DNA of 42,385 nucleotides, taken from contig SSFA01000029.1 in the NCBI GenBank assembly GCA_008015155.1, forward strand, positions 1 to 42,385. Direction: 5' to 3'. The notes under the pieces are model-generated. The model was not told the DNA's origin. It saw only the letters and a list, made by a program, of their open reading frames with translations, and did not search any database. The translations under genes were made by a program, and so were the position numbers. This DNA comes from Thiothrix sp. Lineage in GTDB: Bacteria; Pseudomonadota; Gammaproteobacteria; Thiotrichales; Thiotrichaceae. Of this stretch, positions 8,849 through 17,298 are shown one piece after another. How positions within the stretch are numbered: the stretch's first letter is position 1; the number at the start of each line of letters is the position of its first letter.

Positions 8849-10132
8849 ATGAAAGTACATTTAAAAGCTTTGGGTTGCCGACTCAATGAAGCTGAGTTAG
8901 AGCAATGGTCACAAGGTTTCCGTGCAGCAGGGCATGCGATTGTCACTGCTGCCCCGGATGCTGACGTGGTTGTTTTAAATACCTGCGCAGTTACTCAAGA
9001 AGCCTCTGCTAAATCGCGACGCTTATTAAATCGACTTTATCGAGAAAATCCAGCTGCAAAGTTAGTCGTCAGTGGTTGCTATGCCACTTTACAAGCCACT
9101 GAAGTCGCTAATACTTTAGGCGTTGATTTGGTCGTTCCAAATACAGAAAAAGACCAGCTCCCTGCTAAAGTGATGGAAACCTTTGCTCTGCCAGTGATGC
9201 CAGAAATGGCTACTGAGCCGGGGGAAAACAGTTTATTTGTGCGTGGTCGTCATCGAGCTTTTATCAAAATTCAGGATGGTTGTCGCTATCGTTGCACTTT
9301 TTGTATTGTAACGGTGGCACGCGGTGAGGAACGTAGTCGCGCTGAATCTTCGATTATTGACGAGATTAACCAACTGACGAGCCAAGGTGTACAGGAAATC
9401 GTTCTCACTGGCGTGCATGTTGGCGGTTATGGCAGTGATTTAAACGCAAGTTCCCTCTATATTTTGGTCCAGCGTATTTTAGTTGAAACAGATATTCCAC
9501 GAATTCGCTTTGCCTCTGTCGAGCCTTGGGATTTACCTGAAAATTTCTTTGCACTCTTTAGCAATCCACGTTTAATGCCCCATATGCATTTGCCGATTCA
9601 AAGTGGTGCTGACTCAGTTTTAAGACGGATGGCACGGCGCTGTAAGACAAGCGAATTTACTCAGTTGGTGACTCAGGCACGCTCGGCTATTCCTGATTTT
9701 AATGTCACCACCGATATTATCGTAGGTTTCCCTGGGGAAACTGAGGAAGAATGGCAGGAAACTTTAAGCTTTGTTGAGCGCATTGGCTTTGGGCATGTGC
9801 ATATTTTTAGCTATTCACCACGTGCTGGTACGAAAGCAGCTGGTTTAATCAATCCAGTTGCGGAAGCTCTTAAAAAGCAGCGTAGCCAAGCCTTGCATCA
9901 ACTGGCGGAGCATTCGCAGCAGGTTTGGCTACAGCAACAATTGGGGAAAACAGTTCCTGTCCTTTGGGAACGTAGCCGTGAACAAGATGGCCAATTGATT
10001 TATACCGGTTATACGCCCAACTATTGTAAAGTCATTACCAAACCCCATGATAAGCATGAGTTGGAAAATCAAATCACTACAGTACGTCTATCCTTAGATA
10101 GTCAAGAGGAGGGCGTGTTACTAGGAGTTTAA
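8849..10132 (+). CDS. mtaB: tRNA t6A37 methylthiotransferase MtaB
   Basis: MtaB is a radical-SAM enzyme that converts t6A37 to ms2t6A37 in tRNAs reading ANN codons. The N-terminal UPF0004 domain carries Cys10 (LGCRLN), Cys46 (NTCAVT) and Cys77 (SGCYAT), which hold the auxiliary [4Fe-4S] cluster. The radical-SAM motif CRYRCTFC supplies Cys145, Cys149 and Cys152. A C-terminal TRAM-like region follows. KALGCRLN and the 427-residue length separate it from MiaB and RimO, which are its alternatives. No strong ribosome-binding site is visible. The next gene begins 5 nt after its stop, suggesting an operon. Confidence 0.93.
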   Translation: MKVHLKALGCRLNEAELEQWSQGFRAAGHAIVTAAPDADVVVLNTCAVTQEASAKSRRLLNRLYRENPAAKLVVSGCYATLQATEVANTLGVDLVVPNTEKDQLPAKVMETFALPVMPEMATEPGENSLFVRGRHRAFIKIQDGCRYRCTFCIVTVARGEERSRAESSIIDEINQLTSQGVQEIVLTGVHVGGYGSDLNASSLYILVQRILVETDIPRIRFASVEPWDLPENFFALFSNPRLMPHMHLPIQSGADSVLRRMARRCKTSEFTQLVTQARSAIPDFNVTTDIIVGFPGETEEEWQETLSFVERIGFGHVHIFSYSPRAGTKAAGLINPVAEALKKQRSQALHQLAEHSQQVWLQQQLGKTVPVLWERSREQDGQLIYTGYTPNYCKVITKPHDKHELENQITTVRLSLDSQEEGVLLGV

Positions 10133-10137
10133 GCCAC

Positions 10138-10734
10138 ATGTGCACACACTTTTATAGCTTTGGTCGCCTATTCCTGCTGAGCTTAGTGTGTTTGTTGGGC
10201 TTAACAGCTTGTAACAGTTCTACTGAACAGGATGCACGGCAGGTTGCCAATCAGTTTTGGGAAGCAGTGCTAAAAGACGATATGGAAACTGCTAAGGTAT
10301 TAGCTACTTGGGATAGTACTCAATATCTAGGCTTGCTACATAATAAGAAACTTTCCGCCAAGCGCTTCGAGACCGGTGAGCTAAAAATTGAAAATGGTTT
10401 AGCCGAAGTGGCTACAGTACTTTACAGTGGTGATAAGGGTGATTTACAGGTTCCGCTTAGAACCGTATTAAGCTTGCATGAGAATAAATGGCGAGTCGAT
10501 GTGCAAAAAACCCTAGGTTCGATGGTGAGTGGAGCTATGGGTGCTGTGGTTGATCAGTTGAACAACTTCATGCAAGAGAGCTTAAAAGGATTAGACAGCA
10601 ACTTAAGCGAAAGCATTGATAAATTAGGTAAAAGCCTTGAAGACAGCATGAATCAGTTGCAGCAAGAGCTGTCAAAACCACCTGTAAAACCTACACCTGT
10701 ACCTCAGTCAGATCCCGCAGCTCAACCTATTTAG
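10138..10734 (+). CDS. Predicted lipoprotein, possibly NTF2-like (DUF4878-like)
   Basis: A lipoprotein signal peptide ends in LTAC, with the lipidated Cys at residue 25. The following 100 residues (DARQVANQFWEAVLKDDMETAK and on) have the pattern of small NTF2-like or DUF4878 domains found in bacterial lipoproteins. A helical stretch with Asn, Gln and Ser (about 135-180) and a Pro-rich tail follow. I do not recognise a specific function. It starts 5 nt after mtaB, so the two are probably cotranscribed, but I see no functional link. The N-terminal assignment to the envelope is firm, the domain call weak. Confidence 0.75.
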   Translation: MCTHFYSFGRLFLLSLVCLLGLTACNSSTEQDARQVANQFWEAVLKDDMETAKVLATWDSTQYLGLLHNKKLSAKRFETGELKIENGLAEVATVLYSGDKGDLQVPLRTVLSLHENKWRVDVQKTLGSMVSGAMGAVVDQLNNFMQESLKGLDSNLSESIDKLGKSLEDSMNQLQQELSKPPVKPTPVPQSDPAAQPI

Positions 10735-10930
10735 AGGGCTTAAACTTTTTGAGTTTGTTTCGTTTAGGAACTATCCTCTAGTTTCCGACTCTTAAACAGT
10801 GACGTAGCAGCTAGATTTAATTACCATCTGTCTAGGATGTGCTGGCGTTCTTAGCACGGCTTGTTATGTTCTGAAGTTAAGGTTTTGTGTCAGGAACCTG
10901 CTTGCAATTCTCAACCCATCAACTGGTTAG

Positions 10931-11641
10931 ATGATCATGGCTAAATTGATCTTAAAGCAGCAAGAGCCGCCTAAAGGTTCTTGGCTCCATCATCATGGCT
11001 CACAAGTTGCGTATGCGGGCTTCATTGCTTTACTGCTGTTAATTTCTTTGGGTATTTTATTTGCTTTTAGACCCAGCCATGTCGCCTTACAATCTCAGCC
11101 TTTGCCCGCTATTTCCTCAGCGACCAATCCTCAAGTCAAAGCTCAGTATTTAAGCGATTGGGAAAAGCTCACAATTATGCAAAATACTTATGAGCAACTG
11201 GCTAAATCAGCTGGATCACATGAGCAGGCTCAAGTGCTTTTGAATCAAGCGGAAATGGCATGGCAGCATTTATTAATTATGACCGAGTCTACTGAACAAC
11301 TAGGCTTAAATGCGCAAGAGAAAGAACAGTTAGTAGAAGAGCAGGCTTATCAGCAAGATCAGTGGCAAGCACGAATTCATTTTGCAGAATTACGTTTAGA
11401 ACACTTTAGTGAAATAGCAAAAATTGATCCGTCCATTACCGATGATGCTCAACAACCTGTTTCATCAACTCAAGCAGCAGTAGCGCTTCCTCAATCTGCA
11501 GATGAACTAAAGACTCAAGCGGTTGCTGATACTTTGCCCAGTAGTAAATTCATTGCACAGCCCCCTGCTGGCGTCAAGCTACCAGCAGGATTTTGTACTT
11601 TGGATGGCTCTGGAGTTTGTAAGCCAGAGGCCAGTAATTAG
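10931..11641 (+). CDS. Unrecognised single-pass membrane protein
   Basis: A 236-residue protein with a short N-terminal cytoplasmic segment (about 25 residues), one membrane helix (AYAGFIALLLLISLGILFAF, about 27-46) and a periplasmic part. The latter has a Gln- and Glu-rich helical, probably coiled-coil, region (about 75-160) and a Ser/Ala/Pro-rich tail ending with two cysteines (FCTLDGSGVCKP). An ATG two codons downstream (10937) is an equal start candidate. The gene converges with the minus-strand gene ending at 11644, with only 2 nt between. I do not recognise a family. The architecture suggests an envelope-associated structural or assembly role, which is inference. Confidence 0.7.
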   Translation: MIMAKLILKQQEPPKGSWLHHHGSQVAYAGFIALLLLISLGILFAFRPSHVALQSQPLPAISSATNPQVKAQYLSDWEKLTIMQNTYEQLAKSAGSHEQAQVLLNQAEMAWQHLLIMTESTEQLGLNAQEKEQLVEEQAYQQDQWQARIHFAELRLEHFSEIAKIDPSITDDAQQPVSSTQAAVALPQSADELKTQAVADTLPSSKFIAQPPAGVKLPAGFCTLDGSGVCKPEASN

Positions 11642-11643
11642 GC

Positions 11644-12087
11644 TTAGTTCGTGCTAGCTGCTTCAGTTTGCGAACTAGGGCCAGGTGCAGTATTAACAGG
11701 CGCAACAGGCATCGTTGGCAGAGCTGGAGCTTGAGCATTAGGCAGCTGATACCCGCCATAATAAGGCATAGGTGAGGCATACGGCATCATTGGCGCGGGA
11801 TAAGCATAGGGGTAGGGTGGCACACTGCTAGTCGTATTGCCAAAGAAGGGGATATTCCAAGCATTCGAGCCTTGGTTGAAACTAAAGCCATTATTATTGT
11901 CATTGTTAAAGCTATCGCTCATTTCTTGCATCCAATACATGGGCGTCCATTCTGGCCAATCGTTTTCTTCCCAATAAGGCCCATAAGGCCCCATCTTCCA
12001 CTCACCGTTATTACCACCGCCAAAGAAATTTGCCTGAGCTGAGCTAGCCAAACCCAACAGACTAAGAGCAATCAGAAGCTTTTTCAT
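11644..12087 (-). CDS. Small secreted Pro/Tyr/Asn/Gly-rich protein, sulfur-globule-like candidate
   Basis: A 147-residue protein with a clear signal peptide (MKKLLIALSLLGLASSAQA, cleaved about residue 19-20). The mature part begins FFGGGNNGEWKMGPYGPYW, has an acidic aromatic stretch (ENDWPEWTPMYWMQEM), then a Pro/Tyr/Ala/Met-rich tail (YPYAYPAPMMPYASP). Composition and export match the low-complexity coat proteins of periplasmic sulfur globules in sulfur oxidisers. I infer this role and cannot confirm homology. It has a strong own promoter (12121-12149) and ribosome-binding site (GGGAAGAC), suggesting high, independent expression. Confidence 0.72.
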   Translation of the reverse strand: MKKLLIALSLLGLASSAQANFFGGGNNGEWKMGPYGPYWEENDWPEWTPMYWMQEMSDSFNNDNNNGFSFNQGSNAWNIPFFGNTTSSVPPYPYAYPAPMMPYASPMPYYGGYQLPNAQAPALPTMPVAPVNTAPGPSSQTEAASTN

Positions 12088-12120
12088 AATGTCTTCCCAA
12101 GAAATGTTTCTATTAAGTAC

Positions 12121-12149
12121 ATTATATTAGAATATTATAATATATTCAA
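12121..12149 (-). promoter_or_regulatory. Promoter of the secreted-protein gene (minus strand)
   Basis: Read on the minus strand: TTGAAT (12149-12144), exactly 17 nt, then TATAAT (12126-12121). Both boxes are near or at consensus with ideal spacing. The -35 overlaps the last codons of the upstream gene at 12146. Transcription would start near 12114, giving a leader of about 27 nt. Confidence 0.72.
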
Positions 12150-12739
12150 TATTGATAAAAACTTAATCTTTCTGCTGTACAACTGGCATCTAAAGGAATA
12201 TCCCAAGCTTGACGTTCCAAAGACTCAAGCTCTTGGAAAGGGTAGGCGAAACCTACTAGCAAGGGGCGTTTGCACTTTAAATAATGTTTAGCAGCAAAAC
12301 TGCGATCATAAAACCCTCCGCCCATTCCTAAGCGTGAGCCCTGTTTATCAAAAGCAACCAAAGGGGTAATCACTAAATCTAATTGTCTTGGACTAAGAAT
12401 GCGCCGTTTAGCTAATAAAGGCTCGGGGATGTTGAAGCGGTTTTTACGAAAACTGGTCTGACGAGTCCACTCCACAAAAATAAGCTTAGAGTCACGGCTT
12501 AAACTTAAAACTGGTAGAAAAAAACGCTGTTTAGGCTGGGCAAACTTTAATAAAAATCTTGGATCAGCCTCGCCTCTAACAGGTAAGTAGAGGGCAATTG
12601 TTTGTGCAGAGCGAAAAATTCGATGTCGGCTTAAATGCCGTATCGCTTGCTTGGACAGTTGTTGTTGAATCGCTTTAGTTTGTTTTGAGCGTTGCCGCCG
12701 GATTTGTTTACGTAACTCATCGCTTAAAGAACTAGACAT
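12146..12739 (-). CDS. fau: 5-formyltetrahydrofolate cyclo-ligase
   Basis: Converts 5-formyl-THF to 5,10-methenyl-THF with ATP, recovering this inhibitory folate. Family marks are the basic N-terminal helix with KQIRRQR, YLPVRGEADPRFLL (substrate region), PLVAFDKQGSRLGMGGGFYDRS (ATP/Mg-binding signature) and VGFAYPFQ near the end. The 197 residues are normal. In many gammaproteobacteria this gene (ygfA) lies behind zapA and 6S RNA. That arrangement is absent here. It follows the FHA gene by 22 nt on the same strand, so cotranscription is likely. Confidence 0.93.
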   Translation of the reverse strand: MSSSLSDELRKQIRRQRSKQTKAIQQQLSKQAIRHLSRHRIFRSAQTIALYLPVRGEADPRFLLKFAQPKQRFFLPVLSLSRDSKLIFVEWTRQTSFRKNRFNIPEPLLAKRRILSPRQLDLVITPLVAFDKQGSRLGMGGGFYDRSFAAKHYLKCKRPLLVGFAYPFQELESLERQAWDIPLDASCTAERLSFYQY

Positions 12740-12761
12740 AGATGGAGTGCTTTAGCAAAAA

Positions 12762-13370
12762 TTATAGCTTAGCTAGTTTGGCTGGATCATGAAACTTTAG
12801 AATAAGCTCGCCAAGTCTAAAGGTATCCTTATCCTGTAGTGCGCGAGAGCTAGTCACTTCCTGTTTATCAACCAGATATAGTACATATTGTCTATCGGGC
12901 GTGGTCTCTATCCGAATGGTCTCAGCGATTTTTGCTGATGGTCTTAAAATAAATTGATTATTTTTCAGTGGGATAAAAGACCCAATTTTTTCTCCACTCA
13001 TCAATTCTAAGTAGGCTAGGTCTGTAAACTCTTCTAACTGCTGAGTATTGATACATAATTCATAAACTTGTTTGTAGCGATTGAGTGGATCTATAAAGCT
13101 GAGTTCGTACTTACCAATCTGGATGAGGTCATGATCGAGCAAGCAGTGTTTTTGGGTGCGCAGGTGATTCACATACACACCATTAGTGCTTGCCAAGTCT
13201 TCTAAGAAACAATCTGTGCCGATCTTTACTATCTGAGCGTGTTCAGCACTGACCGTGCGTTCGCTTAAAATAATGTCACAGTGTTGAGAGCGTCCAAGCA
13301 GGTATTTAGCCTCAGCTAATTTAAATTTTTGTAGGATTTGATTATTTAGACTAACAATGAGCTCGGTCAT
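12762..13370 (-). CDS. FHA-domain protein
   Basis: The FHA domain occupies about residues 20-95 and binds phosphothreonine peptides. It shows YLLGRSQHCDI, SERTVSAEHAQI and LEDLASTNGVYVN, matching the conserved GR, S..H and N-G residues. The C-terminal half (about 110-202) resembles a second, degenerate FHA-like fold with no conserved binding residues (KDTFRLGELILKF). I choose the ATG at 13370 (MTELIVSL) over the one at 13415 because the FHA strand begins immediately after it. No kinase or secretion gene is adjacent, so its partner is unknown. Confidence 0.85.
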   Translation of the reverse strand: MTELIVSLNNQILQKFKLAEAKYLLGRSQHCDIILSERTVSAEHAQIVKIGTDCFLEDLASTNGVYVNHLRTQKHCLLDHDLIQIGKYELSFIDPLNRYKQVYELCINTQQLEEFTDLAYLELMSGEKIGSFIPLKNNQFILRPSAKIAETIRIETTPDRQYVLYLVDKQEVTSSRALQDKDTFRLGELILKFHDPAKLAKL

Positions 13371-13442
13371 AGAAGTGCACTCGTAAGGGCGCACAGTCAG
13401 GCGCTGTGCCACCACTTAAATTAGCGAGACTTAGTCTTGGAT

Positions 13443-14618
13443 TCAACCGCCATACGATAATCTGCTACGACTGTAGCTGGCTCGTGTATAAGCTGCTGGC
13501 ATGACACGAATAACTTGTGCTAAACGATCAGCATATTCACGCGGTAGGATAATCCGATTAGAATGCTCTGGCGTCGTTACGCCGGTACGGAAGCAAGGAT
13601 TTAGTTCAATTAAACGATTGGCAGGTAAACCAGCTTGCATCGCTGCCAATCGCAAATCAACAGGTTTATTAATTCGTAATTGTGCAAGACGGGCTGCATT
13701 TGGTGTGGCACGCAAACGAATCCCGTAAGAACCGGAGCGTCCGATCAGTTCTTTAAAAGCCAATAAGCGTGGTACATAGTTCATGGTTTCTTGTGGCAGA
13801 GCTAAATTCCAGAAAGTCGGTTGCAAACCGGCTTGTTGTGCCTGTATGACTGCACGGCTCACACAAGTTTCCCCACAATTATAAGCGGCGAACGCTAAGA
13901 GCCAATCACCATTGAACTGACGATTCAATTTTTGTAGATAATTTAAAGCAGCACCTGTAGCCGCAAAAGGATCCATCCGCGCATCATAAGCACCCGTTTG
14001 TTTTAGGCCATAATTCCGCCCTGTGGAAGGAATAAACTGCCACAAACCCGCAGCACCCGCACTGGAAAAAACATCGGCATCAAAACCACTTTCTACAAAA
14101 GGTAACAGTGCAACTTCAGCTGGCATCCCGCGACGGGTGACTTCTTCAATAATCATGTGCAAAAACACACTGGCTCGATCCGAGAGAATACTGAGGTTTT
14201 GTGGGTTTTGGGCATAGGAACGAATAAATTGCTGCACGCGAGGATGGCCTGAATAATCAGCCAATTGGAAATGTCTAAACACGCGTGACCACGTATCAAA
14301 GTCCTGATCAATACTGTAATCGCTGCTGATGCTAGGAATATACATAGCACGTTGGATACGCGGAGTCGGGTCTCTACGCTCATAGATTTGAGGACGCGCT
14401 TGTGCAACCCAGGTACGCTTAGTCGGTCTATGCTGAGGTTTTTGGGATCGATAAACTGGCTGGTTTTTGCCTTGGGTTAACGGTAGAGCTTCAGGAATCG
14501 AAGCGGTCTGATCACTAGTATTTTCAAGACTTGTGTCTGGCTTGGTACTGCTGCAGGCACTTAACAATAATAAAACACATACCGCCGCCGCTGGTGCGAG
14601 GTAAGAAGATGTCCCCAT
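13443..14618 (-). CDS. mltD: Membrane-bound lytic murein transglycosylase, MltD type
   Basis: Cleaves peptidoglycan glycan strands to 1,6-anhydromuropeptides at the inner face of the outer membrane. It has a lipobox LSAC near residue 22, then an SLT domain with catalytic Glu176 (PFVESGFDAD), SAGAAGLWQFIPSTGRNYGL and AFAAYNCGE. These are the three signature blocks of family 1 transglycosylases. The C-terminal region (MQAGLPANRLIELNP) looks like a divergent LysM-type repeat, while E. coli MltD has clear tandem LysM domains. It is divergent from the methyltransferase-rnhA-dnaQ operon. E. coli also has mltD beside that set, with gloB between, and gloB is missing here. Confidence 0.92.
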   Translation of the reverse strand: MGTSSYLAPAAAVCVLLLLSACSSTKPDTSLENTSDQTASIPEALPLTQGKNQPVYRSQKPQHRPTKRTWVAQARPQIYERRDPTPRIQRAMYIPSISSDYSIDQDFDTWSRVFRHFQLADYSGHPRVQQFIRSYAQNPQNLSILSDRASVFLHMIIEEVTRRGMPAEVALLPFVESGFDADVFSSAGAAGLWQFIPSTGRNYGLKQTGAYDARMDPFAATGAALNYLQKLNRQFNGDWLLAFAAYNCGETCVSRAVIQAQQAGLQPTFWNLALPQETMNYVPRLLAFKELIGRSGSYGIRLRATPNAARLAQLRINKPVDLRLAAMQAGLPANRLIELNPCFRTGVTTPEHSNRIILPREYADRLAQVIRVMPAAYTRASYSRSRLSYGG

Positions 14619-14774
14619 GATATAGCCCCAATAGACCCTATGATAAAACTGCTATTGCAAGCTCAAGGTCAGCAGATCTAATTCACCCCAGTTTGGTTGT
14701 TTGTAGTTGTGTTTCTCTGTCTGGAATGTCAGATTAAGATTTTACCGACTTTGATTGCCCTGCTTGCTGATGCC

Positions 14775-14803
14775 TTATTAAGCAAATTGCGTTCGACTAT
14801 AAT
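14775..14803 (+). promoter_or_regulatory. Promoter candidate for the methyltransferase-rnhA-dnaQ operon
   Basis: A perfect TATAAT at 14798-14803 follows a weak -35 (TTATTA, 14775-14780) at 17 nt. Transcription would start near 14810, only about 7 nt before the ATG at 14817. No Shine-Dalgarno sequence is present, so the mRNA may be nearly leaderless. Confidence 0.5.
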
Positions 14804-14816
14804 ATGTATTGATTGA

Positions 14817-15632
14817 ATGAACAAGAAAAAAGCAACACCTGTTGTTTTAACCCATCCTGTCGCTTCAGTTGAGCAGCAGATAAGCCAATTGCAGAGCTGG
14901 TACAGTACTGTAGAGGGTGCTTATGTGCTGGCTGAATTGCAGAAACTAGTTACTTCTTTAACTGAAGATGTTTTTGGTTATTATGCGCTGGAATTAGGTT
15001 TAATGGTGGAGCATTGCGATTTGCTTTGCGATTCGCGGATTAGTACCCATATTAAATTATCGACTAATCCACACGCGACGCTGGCAGATACCATCACTAA
15101 GGCTGAATTTCTACCGATTGGTTTTAATGAAGTTGATTTAGTGGTGGGTTGCCATGTGTTGGATTATGCTCATTCCCCTCATCATGTTTTACGTGAGATT
15201 GAGCGGGTCTTAGTGCCTGAGGGGCATTGCATTTTAATTGGGTTTAATCCTTGGAGCTGGCGCGGTTTAGGGCAAACTTGGAATTATCTAAGGCGTGTAC
15301 CCGATCGTCCTGCGATGTACACCAAGCGGCGTATTCGTGATTGGTTTGGCGTGTTAGGTTTTGAAATGTTAGAGACTTATACCCTAGGCTTTCGCCCTGC
15401 TTTAGGGAGCGATAGTATTTTCAAACATTTAGCTTGGATAGATCATTTAGGACAGCGTTATCAATTGCCACTGGGTAGTGTGCAAATTATCCATGTGCGC
15501 AAACAAGTTTCACGCCTGATCCCGATTAAACCCGCCACCCGTCCTGCTAAAAAACGTTTAAGTCCCAGTATGGCTGTAAATAACACTAGCACTCACTACA
15601 TTAGTCCTGTCAAGAAGAGAAACAAAGTTTGA
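14817..15632 (+). CDS. SAM-dependent methyltransferase (YafS-like)
   Basis: A class I methyltransferase of 271 residues. Motif I is degenerate (YYALELGLMVEHC, about 56-68). The later motifs are typical of the Methyltransf_11 group: FNEVDLVVGCHVLDYAHSPHHVLREIERVLVPEGHCILIGFNPW (given here in parts: VVGCHVLDYAH, then LREIERVLVPEGH). The substrate is unknown. The order methyltransferase-rnhA-dnaQ matches E. coli yafS-rnhA-dnaQ. Its stop overlaps the rnhA start by 4 nt (TTGA), so the genes are translationally coupled. Confidence 0.88.
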   Translation: MNKKKATPVVLTHPVASVEQQISQLQSWYSTVEGAYVLAELQKLVTSLTEDVFGYYALELGLMVEHCDLLCDSRISTHIKLSTNPHATLADTITKAEFLPIGFNEVDLVVGCHVLDYAHSPHHVLREIERVLVPEGHCILIGFNPWSWRGLGQTWNYLRRVPDRPAMYTKRRIRDWFGVLGFEMLETYTLGFRPALGSDSIFKHLAWIDHLGQRYQLPLGSVQIIHVRKQVSRLIPIKPATRPAKKRLSPSMAVNNTSTHYISPVKKRNKV

Positions 15633-16069
15633 AAAAGGTCGAGTTATATACCGATGGTGCTTGCCGTGGGAATCCAGGGCCTGGCGGCTGGGGTGTCTTA
15701 TTGCGTTATGAACAGCAAGAGCGAGAGTTATATGGTTATCAGGCGGCTGCGACCAATAATCAAATGGAACTTATGGCAGCCATCCGCGGCTTGGAAGCTT
15801 TGAAGCAGCCGTGTGAAGTGGTGCTCACGACAGACTCAAAATATGTGCTGCAAGGCATGACAGAATGGCTTGCGGGTTGGAAGCGTAAAGGCTGGAAAAG
15901 TGCCAGCGGCCAAGCTGTAAAAAATCAAGACTTATGGCAGCGCCTCGATCAAGCAGCGCAGCCTCATAAAATTCAGTGGAATTGGGTGCGAGGGCATACG
16001 GGACATCCTGATAATGAGCGCGTAGATAGCCTAGCCAACCGAGCTATTGATGAAAGGAAATTAGCATGA
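15629..16069 (+). CDS. rnhA: Ribonuclease HI
   Basis: Degrades RNA in RNA-DNA hybrids, removing primers and R-loops. The four carboxylates of the active site are Asp9 (LYTDGACRGNPGPGGWG), Glu47 (NNQMELMA), Asp69 (TTDSKY) and Asp133 (NERVDSLA), with His123 in RGHTGH. The start codon is TTG at 15629, overlapping the methyltransferase stop (TTGA). AAGAAGAGA upstream is the ribosome-binding site. The stop overlaps dnaQ by ATGA. The 146 residues are close to E. coli RNase HI. Confidence 0.96.
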   Translation: MKKVELYTDGACRGNPGPGGWGVLLRYEQQERELYGYQAAATNNQMELMAAIRGLEALKQPCEVVLTTDSKYVLQGMTEWLAGWKRKGWKSASGQAVKNQDLWQRLDQAAQPHKIQWNWVRGHTGHPDNERVDSLANRAIDERKLA

Positions 16070-16773
16070 CCCGCCAAATTATTCTCGATACTGAAACAAC
16101 GGGCTTAGATCCCAAAGAAGGGCATCGTATTATTGAGATTGGCTGTGTGGAAATGGTGAGCCGCCGTTTGACGGGGCATAACTTTCATTTCTACTTGCAA
16201 CCCGATCGTGAAATTGATGCTGAGGCGATTGAGGTTCATGGGATTAATAATGAGTTTTTAGCCGATAAGCCACGCTTTAAGGATATAGCTGCTGAGCTGA
16301 TTGCTTATCTTAAGGGTGCTGAGCTGATTATTCATAATGCGCCTTTTGATATTAGTTTCCTAAACCATGAGCTAGCCCAATTACCTGAAGCTTATCAAGC
16401 AATTACCGACTATTGTACCGTAGCAGATACTCTAGTTATGGCTCGGCAGATGTATCCAGGACAGCGTAATAGCTTGGATGCTTTGTGTAGGCGTTATGAG
16501 ATTGACAATGGGCATCGTAGTTTGCACGGTGCTTTGTTAGATGCTGAAATTCTTGCCGATGTCTACCTTGCCATGACTGGTGGCCAAGTGAGCCTGCAGT
16601 TAAGTACGGAGCTCGAAGACAGAGCTGGTTCGAATGCTGCGGGCTCCTCCATTCGCCGCGTAGCTGTTGGAGTGCAATTACCAATTTTGCAGGCTAATAC
16701 AGATGAACTATTAGCGCATACAGAGCGTTTGGCGGCTATCCAGAAGTCAGCAGGTAAGTGCTTGTGGACGTAA
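16066..16773 (+). CDS. dnaQ: DNA polymerase III epsilon subunit (proofreading exonuclease)
   Basis: The 3'-5' proofreading exonuclease of the replicative polymerase. Exo I is IILDTETTGLD (Asp8, Glu10), Exo II is IIHNAPFDISF, and Exo III is HRSLHGALLDAEILADVYLAM. These place it in the DEDDh family. The C-terminal tail (about 180-235) holds the region that binds the alpha subunit. The ATG overlaps the rnhA stop (ATGA), so translation is coupled. In most gammaproteobacteria rnhA and dnaQ are adjacent but divergent with overlapping promoters. Here they are codirectional. Confidence 0.95.
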   Translation: MTRQIILDTETTGLDPKEGHRIIEIGCVEMVSRRLTGHNFHFYLQPDREIDAEAIEVHGINNEFLADKPRFKDIAAELIAYLKGAELIIHNAPFDISFLNHELAQLPEAYQAITDYCTVADTLVMARQMYPGQRNSLDALCRRYEIDNGHRSLHGALLDAEILADVYLAMTGGQVSLQLSTELEDRAGSNAAGSSIRRVAVGVQLPILQANTDELLAHTERLAAIQKSAGKCLWT

Positions 16774-17208
16774 TTTTTAGTGTTCCTGTTATTTTAACTT
16801 ATTAAATTACTGATAATTAAGTTTTTTTAAAATTAACTTAAGAAATAGTCTTGCCTATGTCGCAATCACTCTAAAGCCTAAGCTAACTTGTAGTTGTTTC
16901 AGTCAATTACCTTTTAGCTACCTAAGCCCCTAGTAAGACTCTCAGGATTTTGGCGCATAGGTATGCGGTAGTTTTAGCAAATGAGCTCGTTTTCTTCTGG
17001 TTTTCACTCTTTTAAGAAAATGTGGCTCGATGCTTGTGCTAAAACTTCGGCTATTTTCATTAAAGTGAGAAGGTTTTAGCTGCAGGTGAAAAACTTTTAT
17101 ATTTATTTGATTTATAAATTATTATTTTTTTAGCCTATTAAAATAAATAAGTTAAACACTCAATTGATGGCTTTTCAATGTTTATCTGTGTAGTATGCCC
17201 GCTCTATA
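16774..17208. other. A+T-rich non-coding gap upstream of the aceE leader
   Basis: No gene is visible in this stretch. It contains a 10-bp perfect inverted repeat, AGTTTTAGCA (16970-16979) and TGCTAAAACT (17037-17046), and a third GTTTTAGC at 17073-17080. A 7-bp inverted repeat (TTAAGTT 16817-16823 / AACTTAA 16835-16841) lies after dnaQ without a T run. The 3' part is very A+T-rich. TAGTAT at 17191-17196 is a possible -10 box for aceE, but I find no well-spaced -35, so an activator may be needed. Confidence 0.6.
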
Positions 17209-17298
17209 GGGATATAAGAGGGGAGCGGCTATATATCCCATCGGAAATAACTACATAAAAAGCGATTAGACCGCTCCTAACCTTGTCAGTGCTAGGAG
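17209..17298 (+). promoter_or_regulatory. Structured 5' leader of aceE, candidate cis-regulatory RNA
   Basis: Three pairings are visible. Stem 1 is GGGATATA (17209-17216) with TATATCCC (17232-17239). Stem 2 is GGAGCGG (17222-17228, inside loop 1) with CCGCTCC (17271-17277). Together these have H-type pseudoknot topology. Stem 3 is CTCCTA (17274-17279) with TAGGAG (17293-17298), which contains the aceE Shine-Dalgarno sequence. Stems 2 and 3 share 17274-17277 and exclude each other, so the leader could switch translation. A candidate aceE leader motif was reported in comparative searches of bacteria. I cannot test whether this is the same. Confidence 0.55.

Noticed and set aside
12740..12761. 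6S RNA next to fau/ygfA
   Set aside because: Only 22 nt separate fau from the FHA gene, far too short for 6S RNA.
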